The notes under the pieces were generated by a model. It was not told the origin of the DNA, made no database searches, and worked only from the letters and a program-made list of their open reading frames with translations. DNA of 64,000 nucleotides. It comes from Falsiroseomonas stagni DSM 19981 (lineage in GTDB: Bacteria; Pseudomonadota; Alphaproteobacteria; Acetobacterales; Acetobacteraceae). Positions within the stretch are counted from its first letter, which is position 1. Each line of letters opens with the position of its first letter. A program made the translations under genes and the position numbers. Location of the stretch: contig NZ_FOSQ01000002.1 of NCBI RefSeq assembly GCF_900114315.1, forward strand, positions 711,846 to 775,845, written 5' to 3'. Below are positions 35,541 through 44,400 of this stretch, in pieces.

Positions 35541-36506
35541 ATGCTGACCCGCCGATCACTTGGTCTTGCCACGCTCGCCCTGCCCGCCCTGGGGGCTGCG
35601 GCGCGGGCGCAGGCATTCCCGGAACGGCAGTTGCGGTGGGTGATCGCCTACGGCGCCGGAGGGCCTTCGGACCAATTCGCCCGTCTGATCGGGCGACAGA
35701 TGGCGTCGCGCCTGGGTCAGAATGTGGTGGTGGACAACCGACCGGGCGGCGGCGGCGTGCTGGCGACGGAGACGGTGCTGCAGGCACCGGCCGATGGCCA
35801 CACGATGCTGATGGTGGATAACGGCATGGCCATCTATAGCCCCGCTCTCTACGCACGCCTGCCCTATGACCCTGATACCGCGTTGACCGGCGTCGGCCTG
35901 ATCGCGCGCTTCCCGCTGATCCTGATCGTCCGGACGGAAAGCCCGATCCGCGACTGGTCCCAGTTCCTGGCAGCCGCACGCGCCAAGGCGCCGACCTTCG
36001 GCAGCGGCGCGGTGGCAAGCCCCCAGCACTTGGCCATGGAGTATGTGGCCCGCGTCGCGCGCTTCGATGCGACGCATGTCCCGTATCGCAACTCCCCTGC
36101 GGCGTTGCAGGACATGCTGGCCGGATCGGTCGACTGCATGCTGACCGACAGTGCGTCCTCGATGGGCGCCATCCGCCAGGGTCAGGCGAGGCCTTTGGCC
36201 GTGATGTCGCCTTCACGCATTGCCGCGCTGCCGGAGGTGCCGACCCTGCAGGAACTCGGCCTGCCGGATGCGGAGGCCTATGCCTGGATGGGCATGAGCG
36301 TGCCGGCGGCCACGCCAACGACTGCCATCGGACGGCTGAATGCCACGCTCAATCAGGCGATCGCGAGCGACGAGGTAGCGCAAGTCATCCGGAACCTGAG
36401 TGCGGAGGCCGTGCCTGGTGATGCAGCAGCGTTCAATACACAGATGCGCAGCGAGATCGCGCGCTGGCGACCGCTGATCCGCGACCTCGGCATCAAGCTG
36501 GACTGA
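35541..36506 (+). CDS. Bug/TctC-family binding protein (divergent from ilvD)
   Basis: A 321-residue secreted binding protein: [22 protein letters not shown] leader (twin-arginine-like), [28 protein letters not shown] and the motif [10 protein letters not shown]. It resembles the Bug protein at 29856 in gross layout (DNGMxxYxPALYxRLPxDPD in both), suggesting they are paralogues that bracket the catabolic operon. ATG 35541 has GAGAGG about 10 nt upstream. It diverges from ilvD over 86 nt, and its stop abuts the next start codon. Confidence 0.9.
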   Translation: MLTRRSLGLATLALPALGAAARAQAFPERQLRWVIAYGAGGPSDQFARLIGRQMASRLGQNVVVDNRPGGGGVLATETVLQAPADGHTMLMVDNGMAIYSPALYARLPYDPDTALTGVGLIARFPLILIVRTESPIRDWSQFLAAARAKAPTFGSGAVASPQHLAMEYVARVARFDATHVPYRNSPAALQDMLAGSVDCMLTDSASSMGAIRQGQARPLAVMSPSRIAALPEVPTLQELGLPDAEAYAWMGMSVPAATPTTAIGRLNATLNQAIASDEVAQVIRNLSAEAVPGDAAAFNTQMRSEIARWRPLIRDLGIKLD

Positions 36507-37184
36507 ATGCTGCGACGCGGCGCCATCCGCGTACGCTGGGTGCAGCCGCAGTCAGCGGATATGGCCACGATGGCCGGCTGGCATGCGTTGCTGGAGCCCG
36601 CGGAGCAGGCGCGGGCGGCGCGGTTCCACCTCGATGCCGATCGGCACGCCTATATCGCAGCTCATGCGCTGGCGCGGCGGATGCTGTCCGAAGCAGGAGG
36701 CTTGGCGCCGGACGCATGGCGCTTCACGGTCGGCCCCGCCGGGAAGCCGGAAGTGGCGCCGGGACACGGGTTGGCACGGCTGCGCTTCAACTTGAGCCAT
36801 ACGCGCAACCTCGTGGCCTGCGCCGTCACCTCCACCGACGACGTCGGCCTCGATGTGGAAGACCTCGGCCGTCGGGAGGCTGGAGAGGGCATTGCGGAAC
36901 GCTTCTTTGCCGCCAGCGAGGCGGCGCTGATCGCGGCGCTGCCGCGCCCAAGACAGCATGAAGCCTTCCTTCGGATCTGGACGCTGAAGGAAGCCTTCGT
37001 GAAGGCCAACGGCGAGGGTATCGCCATGGGGCTGGAGAATTTCGGCTTCACGCTGGGCGAAGCCCCAACCCTCGCCTTCGCGCCCGAAAGTACAGGACCC
37101 GTGGCGGCCTGGCGCTTCCTTCAGTTCATGCCAACGCCAGCGAACATCCTCGCGATCGCGCTACGGAGAGTTCAACCGGGATAG
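36507..37184 (+). CDS. 4'-phosphopantetheinyl transferase (Sfp-like)
   Basis: A 225-residue PPTase with the three family blocks: FNLSHT (residues 94-99), GLDVED (114-119, Mg-binding Asp/Glu) and WTLKEAFVKANG (158-169). The two-half Sfp layout rather than AcpS length indicates carrier-protein priming for a polyketide, nonribosomal peptide or lysine-type pathway. It moves phosphopantetheine from CoA to a serine of a carrier protein. Its ATG directly follows the Bug TGA. No carrier protein or synthase is in the window, so its partner is elsewhere. It overlaps the convergent phosphoesterase by 13 nt. Confidence 0.88.
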   Translation: MLRRGAIRVRWVQPQSADMATMAGWHALLEPAEQARAARFHLDADRHAYIAAHALARRMLSEAGGLAPDAWRFTVGPAGKPEVAPGHGLARLRFNLSHTRNLVACAVTSTDDVGLDVEDLGRREAGEGIAERFFAASEAALIAALPRPRQHEAFLRIWTLKEAFVKANGEGIAMGLENFGFTLGEAPTLAFAPESTGPVAAWRFLQFMPTPANILAIALRRVQPG

Positions 37185-37978
37185 GTGAGGTGCTTGATAT
37201 CAGCGGCCCAGGTATCGGGCAGGTCGAGCCGTTCCGTCGTCACGGCATCGGCGGACAGGTGATGCAGCAGCGCACCGCAGCGCCTTTCGCCTCTGAGACC
37301 ATCCTGCTGCTCCGGCGTCATGACGAAAGAGGCAGCCGGGGCCCAGATTTGACTGACAGCGCCTTCCATCTCCTGCTTGAACATATGCAGATGGCCGGAG
37401 GCAATGAGGCGGAGCGCAGGGTGGCTCAGGAGCGGTGAAAGGCCGGGCCGCGCATCAGGCGGGATGGACCAGACATCGATCGTTGGGTCGTCCTGGCGGG
37501 TGACAAAGACCGGCTTGTGCAGGAACAGCGCGATGCGGCGGGCGCCAAGCGTCCGAACGGTTTCCGCGATGAAGGCCGCCTGAACATCCTCCTCCACCCC
37601 CGTCGCCATGATCTCCGTATTCAGTCCGATCGCGCGCCAGCCTGGGAGGTCTACGGCGCCGAAGCCCTCGCCGAAGAAGCGCCGAAAGCGGGCCATGCGG
37701 TCAGCGTTGACCGGCTGGTGGGGCATGCCGATGGGGTGGCTCCCGGTGTCATGGTTGCCCGGGATGAAAAGGTGTTCGCCTGGGAAGGCACGCAGAAGTT
37801 CTGCGGCGAACCCCATGTCCTCGTCTCGATCCGCTCCGTCCAGGGAGAGGTCGCCGCTGAAGACGGTCAGATCCGGACGGCGTGCCCGCGCCACGCGACG
37901 CAAGGCTGCGATGTTCTCCAGGAACAAGCCATTGCGAGGGGAGAGGTGGGTATCACTGATCTGCAGGATCGTGGGCAT
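37172..37978 (-). CDS. Calcineurin-like metallophosphoesterase (GpdQ/CpdA-like)
   Basis: A 268-residue binuclear metallophosphoesterase: ISDTHLS (7-13), SGDLSLDG, PGNHDTG, a His in FLHKPVF and SGHLHMF in order. This is the class III cyclic-nucleotide phosphodiesterase/GpdQ arrangement. It lies 8 nt after the last permease gene of a PotABC/Ugp-like importer, so it is probably co-transcribed and could hydrolyse an imported phosphodiester. No signal peptide, so cytoplasmic. Confidence 0.85.
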   Translation of the reverse strand: MPTILQISDTHLSPRNGLFLENIAALRRVARARRPDLTVFSGDLSLDGADRDEDMGFAAELLRAFPGEHLFIPGNHDTGSHPIGMPHQPVNADRMARFRRFFGEGFGAVDLPGWRAIGLNTEIMATGVEEDVQAAFIAETVRTLGARRIALFLHKPVFVTRQDDPTIDVWSIPPDARPGLSPLLSHPALRLIASGHLHMFKQEMEGAVSQIWAPAASFVMTPEQQDGLRGERRCGALLHHLSADAVTTERLDLPDTWAADIKHLTYPG

Positions 37979-37986
37979 GGCGTAAC

Positions 37987-38796
37987 CTATTTGCCGACCT
38001 TGGCCAGGACCTCGGCGCGGAGGAAGCGTTCGACGATGAGCATGAACAGCACGCTGGGCACCAAAAGAATCAGCGCCGTAATGGCAGCGACCTGCATGTT
38101 GCCGCCGGCCGCAGCGCTGAACAGCAGCAGCGGCAGCGTTCGGACCTCAGGGGCGCCGACGAAATAGCTGGCGGTGAATTCATCCAGCGATTCCAGGAAG
38201 ACGAAGACGGCGCTGGCGGCAATACCGGGGGCCGCGAGCGGCAGGGTGATGGTGCGGAAGGCCGTGAAGGCGCCGGCACCGATGTTACGAGCTGCGAGTT
38301 CAAGATCATCATCGACGGCGGCAAAGGCAGCGGTCGCGATCCAGATGGAATAGACCAATCCATGCGCCGCATGGACCAGTACCACGCCGATCACCGTACC
38401 GTTCAAATTAAAGGAGAAGAAGATGCGCGCTATGTTGATATAGACTGGAAGATTGGGAAAGGCTTGCGGCAGCAGAAACAGAAGCAAGATGGCGGCACGC
38501 CACCGCAAATTGGCCTTCGCCAGCGCCCAGGCGGCGGGGACCGAGACGGCCAGGCACAGCAGCGTTGTCAGCGTCGCGATCCAGATGGAAAGCCAAAGGC
38601 TTTCCATCGCCTGGCCCTCGGGGCGGAAGACACGCTCCCAGAAACGGAAGCCGTATTGGCTGGGCAGACGATTGGGCCAGAACCAGGATTCCGCCACGGA
38701 CCACAGCACCAGGTTGACCAGCGGGCCGAAGACGAAGAAGGCGAAGAGGCCCAGCAGCAGGCCGCGTGGCAGCCACCACATTACGCTCCCTCTCAT
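37987..38796 (-). CDS. ABC transporter permease (PotC-like)
   Basis: A 269-residue permease, about six helices, with the EAA-type loop ELAARNIGAGAFTAFRTITL typical of polyamine/iron/2-aminoethylphosphonate-type importers. ATG 38796 overlaps the preceding permease stop (ATGA); MWW at 38781 is an alternative. It is the second permease of the minus-strand importer. Confidence 0.88.
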   Translation of the reverse strand: MRGSVMWWLPRGLLLGLFAFFVFGPLVNLVLWSVAESWFWPNRLPSQYGFRFWERVFRPEGQAMESLWLSIWIATLTTLLCLAVSVPAAWALAKANLRWRAAILLLFLLPQAFPNLPVYINIARIFFSFNLNGTVIGVVLVHAAHGLVYSIWIATAAFAAVDDDLELAARNIGAGAFTAFRTITLPLAAPGIAASAVFVFLESLDEFTASYFVGAPEVRTLPLLLFSAAAGGNMQVAAITALILLVPSVLFMLIVERFLRAEVLAKVGK

Positions 38797-39605
38797 CGCG
38801 CACGCTCCGCCGCAGCCTGGCGGAGCCAGATCCAGGCAACGAGGCCGGTGAGGATGCAGGAGACAAGGCCGAGAGCATTGGCTGTGCCATAGTCGCCGAA
38901 GGAATTGATCCGCCAGGCCATGGCGACCGTCAACATGGTGGGGCTCTGGCCGCTGATCATCATGGGGACCGACAGCACGGACATCATCGTGACGAAGGAC
39001 AGCACCAGCGCGACCATGATGTTGCGCGCGACCTGGGGAAGGACGATGCCAATCAGGATCCGTAGGCGCCCGGCGCCGAGATTTTGCGCAGCCTCGATCC
39101 CCGAACGGTCCAGGGCAGCCATGGCACCAGCGACAAGCAGCGTCGCGAAGGGCAGTTGCTTCCAGACAAAAGTGATGACGATCCCGCGCCAGTCCAGGAA
39201 GCTCTGCGCCCACTCCTGCGGCATCAGGCCGATCCAGACCAGCGTGTTGTTCATCAGTCCGTTCTGCCCGATGAAGCCACGCATGGCCTGGGCAGCGACG
39301 ATGAAGGGGATGAAGAGCGGCCAGCGATACATGGCGCCCAGCAGTCGCAACGCGGTGCGCGAACGCCCGAGCGTGAGGTAGCCGCCGATGGCCACCGCGC
39401 CCAGCCCCGTCAACGCAGTGGAGGCCACCACAATCAGCAGGGTGAACACGAGGTCCATACGGTAAAGGGAAGCCGCATTGGCAAGGTTGACGAAGGTCGG
39501 CCCTTGCGGCCCCTCGAAGGCGCCAATGACCGAGAATGCCAATGGCACGAGGAAGAACGCGCCGACAACAAAAAGTGCCGGCGCCAGCAGCAGGTAGGGT
39601 AGCAC
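38793..39605 (-). CDS. ABC transporter permease (PotB-like)
   Basis: A 270-residue permease with about six helices and the EAA-type loop IEAAQNLGAGRLRILIGIVL. The start is GTG 39605, 4 nt after the binding-protein stop, with no strong ribosome site, so translation is probably coupled. It pairs with the PotC-like subunit. Confidence 0.87.
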   Translation of the reverse strand: MLPYLLLAPALFVVGAFFLVPLAFSVIGAFEGPQGPTFVNLANAASLYRMDLVFTLLIVVASTALTGLGAVAIGGYLTLGRSRTALRLLGAMYRWPLFIPFIVAAQAMRGFIGQNGLMNNTLVWIGLMPQEWAQSFLDWRGIVITFVWKQLPFATLLVAGAMAALDRSGIEAAQNLGAGRLRILIGIVLPQVARNIMVALVLSFVTMMSVLSVPMMISGQSPTMLTVAMAWRINSFGDYGTANALGLVSCILTGLVAWIWLRQAAAERAR

Positions 39606-39609
39606 AGCG

Positions 39610-40752
39610 TCAGTTCAGTACGACGCGTTCATAGGCTTCCTGCAGCGCTCGCATGAAATCCGCCTGCGGCATCGGTCGCGCGCCGCGCGCAAGCTGATCC
39701 GGCCCGACATCGCGGAACAGGCGGTCCCAGGTCTGCTGGTCCAGATGCTGGCGGACATGCTGCGCATCGATGCCAGGCAACCAGTTGAAGCGCCGGACGA
39801 TCCCTTCTGCCTGCACGGATGGGCTGGTGGCGAGTTCGATGAAACGTCGTGCCACGTCATTGTTCGCCGCACGGGCAGGAATGACGTAGTACATAGGCTG
39901 GCCGGGCAGACCCGTCTCCGGCAGGACCAGACGATAGGCGGGGTTCAGGCGCCCTTCCGCTTGCCAGCTGTAGAACATGTCCATCCAGACCGGGCCGATG
40001 TCGATCTCGCCGCGATTCATCGCATCCAGCGTGCCGGCATTGCCGGGGGTGATGACGACGTTGCGGTTGAACTCGCGCAGGCGCTGGAAGGCCGGGGTCA
40101 GCGCGCTGACGGCTTCCGCATCGAAGGGGCCTTCGATCAGGCGCTTCTGGTCGGGGCCAAAGGCGTAGGCCCAGCCGAACACGAAGCCGACGCCGGACAT
40201 ACCACCTCGGATGCCGTTGTAGCCGAAGCGGCGGGGATTCTGCCTTACCCAGTTCTCAAGTTCCGCGAAGGTGCGCGGGGGCGTGGCAACGCGAGCGGGG
40301 TTGTAGGCCAAGGCGATCTGGCTGTTGAACATCGGCAATACGAAGCCGTCGACATTCTGGCCCAGGGCGTTGCGCGTCACATCGCTCGTTGCAAGTTGGC
40401 CGGTGGAGGCTTGGTCACGGAAGCGGGACAGCAGGCCCTCCGCCACCATACGGCCGGCCATGGTCTGGTGGACCACGGCGACATCGACATCAACGCTGTT
40501 GGTATTGGCGCGACGCTGCGCTTCCAGCCGCTCCCAGATGCGCTGGCTGCCGGCATCGCCAGGCCCCGTGCCAAGCGCGCGGACCGTGACGCCTGGGTTC
40601 TGGCGCTGGAACATGGGGCCGAGATAGTCCGTGATGTAGTCGACCATGTTCTGGTCGCCGGCGGTCAGCACGTTCAGCGTGACACGCTGCTGGGCCAGAG
40701 CGGGTGTAGCGGCGAGAGCCGCGGCAGTGGCCAGGAATGTCCTGCGGTCCAT
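39610..40752 (-). CDS. ABC transporter extracellular solute-binding protein
   Basis: A 380-residue secreted binding protein: DRRTFLATAAALAATPALAQ signal, then TLNVLTAGDQNMVDYITDYL and a two-lobed family 1/PotD-like body (EIDIGPVWMDMFYSWQAEGR, MYYVIPARAANNDVARRFIE). AGGA lies before ATG 40752. It follows the ATPase gene by 26 nt and precedes the permeases by 4 nt. The N-terminal LNVLTAGDQNM recalls YnjB-type proteins. The cargo is unknown; the linked phosphoesterase hints at a phosphodiester or phosphonate. Confidence 0.87.
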   Translation of the reverse strand: MDRRTFLATAAALAATPALAQQRVTLNVLTAGDQNMVDYITDYLGPMFQRQNPGVTVRALGTGPGDAGSQRIWERLEAQRRANTNSVDVDVAVVHQTMAGRMVAEGLLSRFRDQASTGQLATSDVTRNALGQNVDGFVLPMFNSQIALAYNPARVATPPRTFAELENWVRQNPRRFGYNGIRGGMSGVGFVFGWAYAFGPDQKRLIEGPFDAEAVSALTPAFQRLREFNRNVVITPGNAGTLDAMNRGEIDIGPVWMDMFYSWQAEGRLNPAYRLVLPETGLPGQPMYYVIPARAANNDVARRFIELATSPSVQAEGIVRRFNWLPGIDAQHVRQHLDQQTWDRLFRDVGPDQLARGARPMPQADFMRALQEAYERVVLN

Positions 40753-40778
40753 GGGCGTTTTCCTCCGTGTTCTGTCGT

Positions 40779-41831
40779 TCAGGCCGTGGCGGCAAAGACA
40801 TGCGCCGCGGGCGCGGGAATACCGAGGCGGACAGGCGCGCCTTCCGGCAGCCGATCGGGCACATCCACCAGCACATCATCGCGGCCAATGCGGATGGAGG
40901 CGCGCCAGCGGCCACCGGGATAGGCGGAGAGCGCGACGACTCCATGGAAGACCAGACCATCCAGTGGTTCGCCGGGGGCCAGCACGCGCGCCTCTTCCGG
41001 ACGAAAACGGACATTGGCAGGGCCATTCGGCGGCGCGCGGCCTGGCTCCAGGCGCAGAGGCGGCTCGGCCGGCGCGGCCTCTGCCATCTCGTCATGGACA
41101 CGGACGGGCAGGCAGTTAGTGGCGCCAAGAAAATCCGCGACATAGGCGCTGGCGGGACGCGCCCAGAGGTCCTCCGGCGTGCCCTGCTGCGCGATCCGGC
41201 CTTCATGGAGGATGACGATGCGGTCGGCGAGGATCATCGCCTCCTCCCGGTCATGCGTCACATGGATGGCGGTGATGCCGAGGGATTGCTGCAGTTCGCG
41301 GAGTTCGTGGCGCACACCCTCGCGGACACGCGCGTCGAGGTTCGACATCGGTTCATCCAACAAAAGGATGGCGGGATCCACGGCGAGGGCACGGCCCAAC
41401 GCCACACGCTGCCGCTGGCCGCCGGAGAGTTGCGCCGGAAGGCGGTCGCCAAGGCCTTCGAGGCGCAACAGGCGAAGCATCTCGCCAACCTTCACGTCGA
41501 TCCGCACGCGGTCCCAGCCGCGCAGCTTCAGGCCGTAGCCAATTGTCTTGGCCACCGACATATGGGGCCACAACGCATAGGACTGGAACACCATCGCCGC
41601 GCCGCGCCGTTCCGGCGGAGCCTGGGTAATGTCCTGCCCGCCGGCAAGGATACGTCCACCGGCCGGCGCGACGAAGCCGGCGATGGAGCGAAGCAATGTG
41701 GTCTTGCCGCAACCGGAAGGGCCGAGAAGCGCCACGAATTCGCCTGCGGCAACGGAAAGCGAGATTCGGTGCAGCACCGGGGTGCGCCCGAAAGCCACCG
41801 AAAGCTCCACGACCTCTACGCTGCTGCCCAC
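40779..41831 (-). CDS. ABC transporter ATP-binding protein (PotA/FbpC-like)
   Basis: A 350-residue ATPase: Walker A GPSGCGKTT, signature LSGGQRQRVALGRALA, Walker B ILLLDEPMSNLD, then a C-terminal TOBE-like domain (VRFRPEEARVLAPGEPL). GTG 41831 is chosen because GGGAGGAAGC precedes it; the open frame continues 54 codons without another ribosome site. It is the first gene of the minus-strand importer operon, divergent from another ATPase gene over 167 nt. Confidence 0.9.
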   Translation of the reverse strand: MGSSVEVVELSVAFGRTPVLHRISLSVAAGEFVALLGPSGCGKTTLLRSIAGFVAPAGGRILAGGQDITQAPPERRGAAMVFQSYALWPHMSVAKTIGYGLKLRGWDRVRIDVKVGEMLRLLRLEGLGDRLPAQLSGGQRQRVALGRALAVDPAILLLDEPMSNLDARVREGVRHELRELQQSLGITAIHVTHDREEAMILADRIVILHEGRIAQQGTPEDLWARPASAYVADFLGATNCLPVRVHDEMAEAAPAEPPLRLEPGRAPPNGPANVRFRPEEARVLAPGEPLDGLVFHGVVALSAYPGGRWRASIRIGRDDVLVDVPDRLPEGAPVRLGIPAPAAHVFAATA

Positions 41832-41998
41832 CGCTTCCTCCCTGCCAACCGAACGGTAGGCCAGGCGGGACCTGCATGAAAAGACCCGCGACCGAGATAA
41901 GTCGGTGACAGCGCGCCGGGGAGACCCTGGCGTCCCGACCGGAATGTCTACTATCCTTCGCGCGCCCCCACTCAGGGGTGGCAGCGCTGGCACCCGAC
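41832..41998. promoter_or_regulatory. Shared control region of two divergent ABC importers
   Basis: Two dyads stand out. ACCGA (41891-41895) and TCGGT (41902-41906) flank 6 nt. An 18-bp near-palindrome, GGTGGCAGCGCTGGCACC (41977-41994), has a central AGCGCT and matches the TGGnAGCGCTnnCA pattern seen for LacI-family sugar regulators of alphaproteobacteria. A good -10 TACTAT lies at 41949-41954 without a convincing -35. The second dyad would sit just downstream of that start site and before ATG 41999, a roadblock position. No regulator gene is adjacent. Confidence 0.45.
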
Positions 41999-43084
41999 AT
42001 GATTGCTCCGCATCGGCTGCGAGGCGATATCCGCCTCGACGGCATTACGAAATCCTTCGGCGAGACGCAGGCGCTGGCCGGCATCAGCCTTGCAGCCCGG
42101 CCCGGCACCTTCCTGGTGCTTCTCGGTCCCTCGGGTTGCGGGAAATCCACGCTGCTGCGCGTCGTGGCGGGGCTGGAGGCGCCGACTGGTGGCCGCCTCC
42201 TGCTGGAGGGCCGAGACGTAACTGGCCTGCCCCCCGCGCAGCGCGGGATCGCCATGGTGTTCCAATCCTATGCGCTGTTTCCACACCTTTCGGTGGCGGA
42301 GAACATCGTCTTCGGTCTACGCGCGCGGCATGTCGCAGCAGCCGAACGCCAGGGGAGGTTGGCGGAAACGGCGGAGATGCTGGGGCTGACCAAACTGCTT
42401 GGCCGGCGGCCGGGCCAATTGTCCGGCGGTCAGCAGCAGAGAGTGGCGCTGGCCCGTGCTGTGGTGGCGCAGGCGCCGATCTGCCTGATGGATGAGCCTC
42501 TGTCGAACCTCGACGCAAAGCTGCGGGCGGAGATGCGACGAGAGATCCGCGCGCTGCAGCAACGCCTTGGTATCACCATGGTCTACGTGACGCATGATCA
42601 GGCGGAGGCGATGAGCATGGCCGACCAGGTCGTGCTGATGCGCGATGGCTGCGTGGAGCAGGATGCGACCCCGGCTGAGCTGTATGCGCGCCCGGCCAGC
42701 GTCTTTGCGGCGTCCTTCATCGGCACGCCACCCATGTCCCTCCTGCGACTGGTGTCGGGACAGAATGGCGCCGAGGTGGCCGGTGCACCGGGCGTGACGG
42801 TGGCGCCGGCTGAGGCTGCGGGGCAACTGCTCGGGCTGCGGCCGGAGGACGTGGCGCCAGTCGACGGGCCCGGTCTGCCCGGGCGCGTTCAGGCCGCGGA
42901 ATTCCTGGGGGCAGAGACGGTGCTGACCGTCGCGGTCGGTGATGGGGCGGAAGTGATGCAGGTGCGTGTGCCCGGTCACCATGCGCTCGCCTCCGGCACC
43001 CCACTGCGCCTGAAACTGCCGCCTGCCGTTCATCTGTTCGATTCCACCAGCGGCCGCCGGCTGCCAGACCGCCCAACAACCTGA
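41999..43084 (+). CDS. ABC transporter ATP-binding protein (UgpC/MalK-like)
   Basis: A 361-residue ATPase: Walker A GPSGCGKST, signature LSGGQQQRVALARAVV, Walker B CLMDEPLSNLDAKLR, then the carbohydrate-type C-terminal domain (GLRPEDVAPVDGPGLPGRVQ, a TOBE/OB fold). Start is uncertain: ATG 41999 lacks a good ribosome site, and GTG 41978 would place an operator-like palindrome inside the gene. It is the first gene of a four-gene importer with a UgpB-like binding protein. Confidence 0.9.
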   Translation: MIAPHRLRGDIRLDGITKSFGETQALAGISLAARPGTFLVLLGPSGCGKSTLLRVVAGLEAPTGGRLLLEGRDVTGLPPAQRGIAMVFQSYALFPHLSVAENIVFGLRARHVAAAERQGRLAETAEMLGLTKLLGRRPGQLSGGQQQRVALARAVVAQAPICLMDEPLSNLDAKLRAEMRREIRALQQRLGITMVYVTHDQAEAMSMADQVVLMRDGCVEQDATPAELYARPASVFAASFIGTPPMSLLRLVSGQNGAEVAGAPGVTVAPAEAAGQLLGLRPEDVAPVDGPGLPGRVQAAEFLGAETVLTVAVGDGAEVMQVRVPGHHALASGTPLRLKLPPAVHLFDSTSGRRLPDRPTT

Positions 43085-43104
43085 AAAACCGGAGGAGAAT
43101 GTCG

Positions 43105-44388
43105 ATGAACATCACTCGTCGCACCACGCTCGGTGCCATGGCCGCCACCCCCCTGCTGGCAGCGCCCGCCGTGCACGCGCAGGCACCGACTGAGATTGTC
43201 TTCAACTATCCGATCGCAGTCGGGGGACCGATCCCGCGTCTGATCGACGGGTATTGCGAGGAGTTCGCGCGGGAGAATCCGCGCTTCCGCATCAAGCCAA
43301 TCTACGCCGGTTCCTACCAGGACACCTTGACCAAGACATTGACGGCGATGCGGGGTGGCGATGCCCCTCAGATCGCATGCCTTCTGGCCGTGGACATCTT
43401 CACGCTGATCGAGGAGGACGCGATCCTGGCGTGGGATGACCTGGCGGGCGTGGAGAAGCCCTGGCTGGACGGCTTCTATCCAGGCTTCATGGAAAACAGC
43501 CGCGCACGCGGAAAGACGTGGGGCATCCCTTTCCAGCGCTCTACCATCGTCACCTATTGGAACAAGGATGCATTCCGGGAGGCGGGCCTCGATCCGGAGA
43601 CACCGCCGCAGAGTTGGGCCCAGCAGATCGACTTCGCGCAGAAGCTGACGAAGCGCCAGGGCGACAACGTCACGCAGTGGGGAATCCAGATCCCGTCCTC
43701 GGGCTTTCCCTACTGGCTGTTCCAGGGGCTGACGACACAGGCCGATGTGCGGCTGATGAATGCGGATGGCAACCGCACCTTCTTCAATGACCCGAAGGTG
43801 GCAGAGGCACTGCAGTACTGGATGGACCTGTCCCAGCGCCACCGCGTACATCCGGGCGGCATCGTGGAATGGGGCACCACGCCGCGCGACTTCTTCGAAC
43901 GGAAGACGGCCATGATGTGGACGACGACGGGGAACCTGACGAATGTCCGCCGCAACGCCCCCTTCCCCTTCGGCGTCGGCATGCTGGCCGCGGGCCGTAG
44001 ACCGGGCAGCCCAACCGGCGGTGGCAACCTCTATGTGTTCAAGTCCGCCAATGCAGCACAACGGGAAGGCGCGGTCCGCTTCGCGCGCTTTCTGACCACG
44101 CCGGAACGCGCGGCGCATTGGGGGATCGAAACTGGCTATGTGGCTGTCACGCCGCAAGCCTTCGAAACGCCGGCGATGCGCGCCTACGTCGCCGATTTTC
44201 CTGCCGCCGCCGTGGCGCGGGATCAGTTGCCGCATGCGGTGGCTGAGCTTTCGACCCATGAGAACCAGCGCGTGACCAAGGCGCTGAACGACAACCTCCA
44301 GGCTGGGCTGCTCGGTAGGAAGCAGGCAGGACCCGCCATGGCGGATGCGCAGGCCGAGGCCGAGCGCATCCTTCGCCGCTATCGCTAA
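43105..44388 (+). CDS. UgpB-like ABC transporter solute-binding protein
   Basis: A 427-residue family 1 binding protein. The leader NITRRTTLGAMAATPLLAAP carries a twin-arginine-like RR. Mature landmarks: IKPIYAGSYQDTLTKTLTAM, YWNKDAFREAGLDPETPPQS, and WGIETGYVAVTPQAFE, all typical of glycerol-3-phosphate binding UgpB relatives. ATG 43105 is preferred to 43099 because GGAGGAG would be too close to the latter. With ATPase and two permeases it makes a complete importer for glycerol phosphate, a glycerophosphodiester or a related sugar. Confidence 0.88.
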   Translation: MNITRRTTLGAMAATPLLAAPAVHAQAPTEIVFNYPIAVGGPIPRLIDGYCEEFARENPRFRIKPIYAGSYQDTLTKTLTAMRGGDAPQIACLLAVDIFTLIEEDAILAWDDLAGVEKPWLDGFYPGFMENSRARGKTWGIPFQRSTIVTYWNKDAFREAGLDPETPPQSWAQQIDFAQKLTKRQGDNVTQWGIQIPSSGFPYWLFQGLTTQADVRLMNADGNRTFFNDPKVAEALQYWMDLSQRHRVHPGGIVEWGTTPRDFFERKTAMMWTTTGNLTNVRRNAPFPFGVGMLAAGRRPGSPTGGGNLYVFKSANAAQREGAVRFARFLTTPERAAHWGIETGYVAVTPQAFETPAMRAYVADFPAAAVARDQLPHAVAELSTHENQRVTKALNDNLQAGLLGRKQAGPAMADAQAEAERILRRYR

Positions 44389-44400
44389 GGACCGGGAGCG

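Noticed and set aside
33796..35547. 583-codon frame on the plus strand opposite ilvD
   Set aside because: Antisense shadow of a well-supported Fe-S dehydratase; composition is not protein-like.
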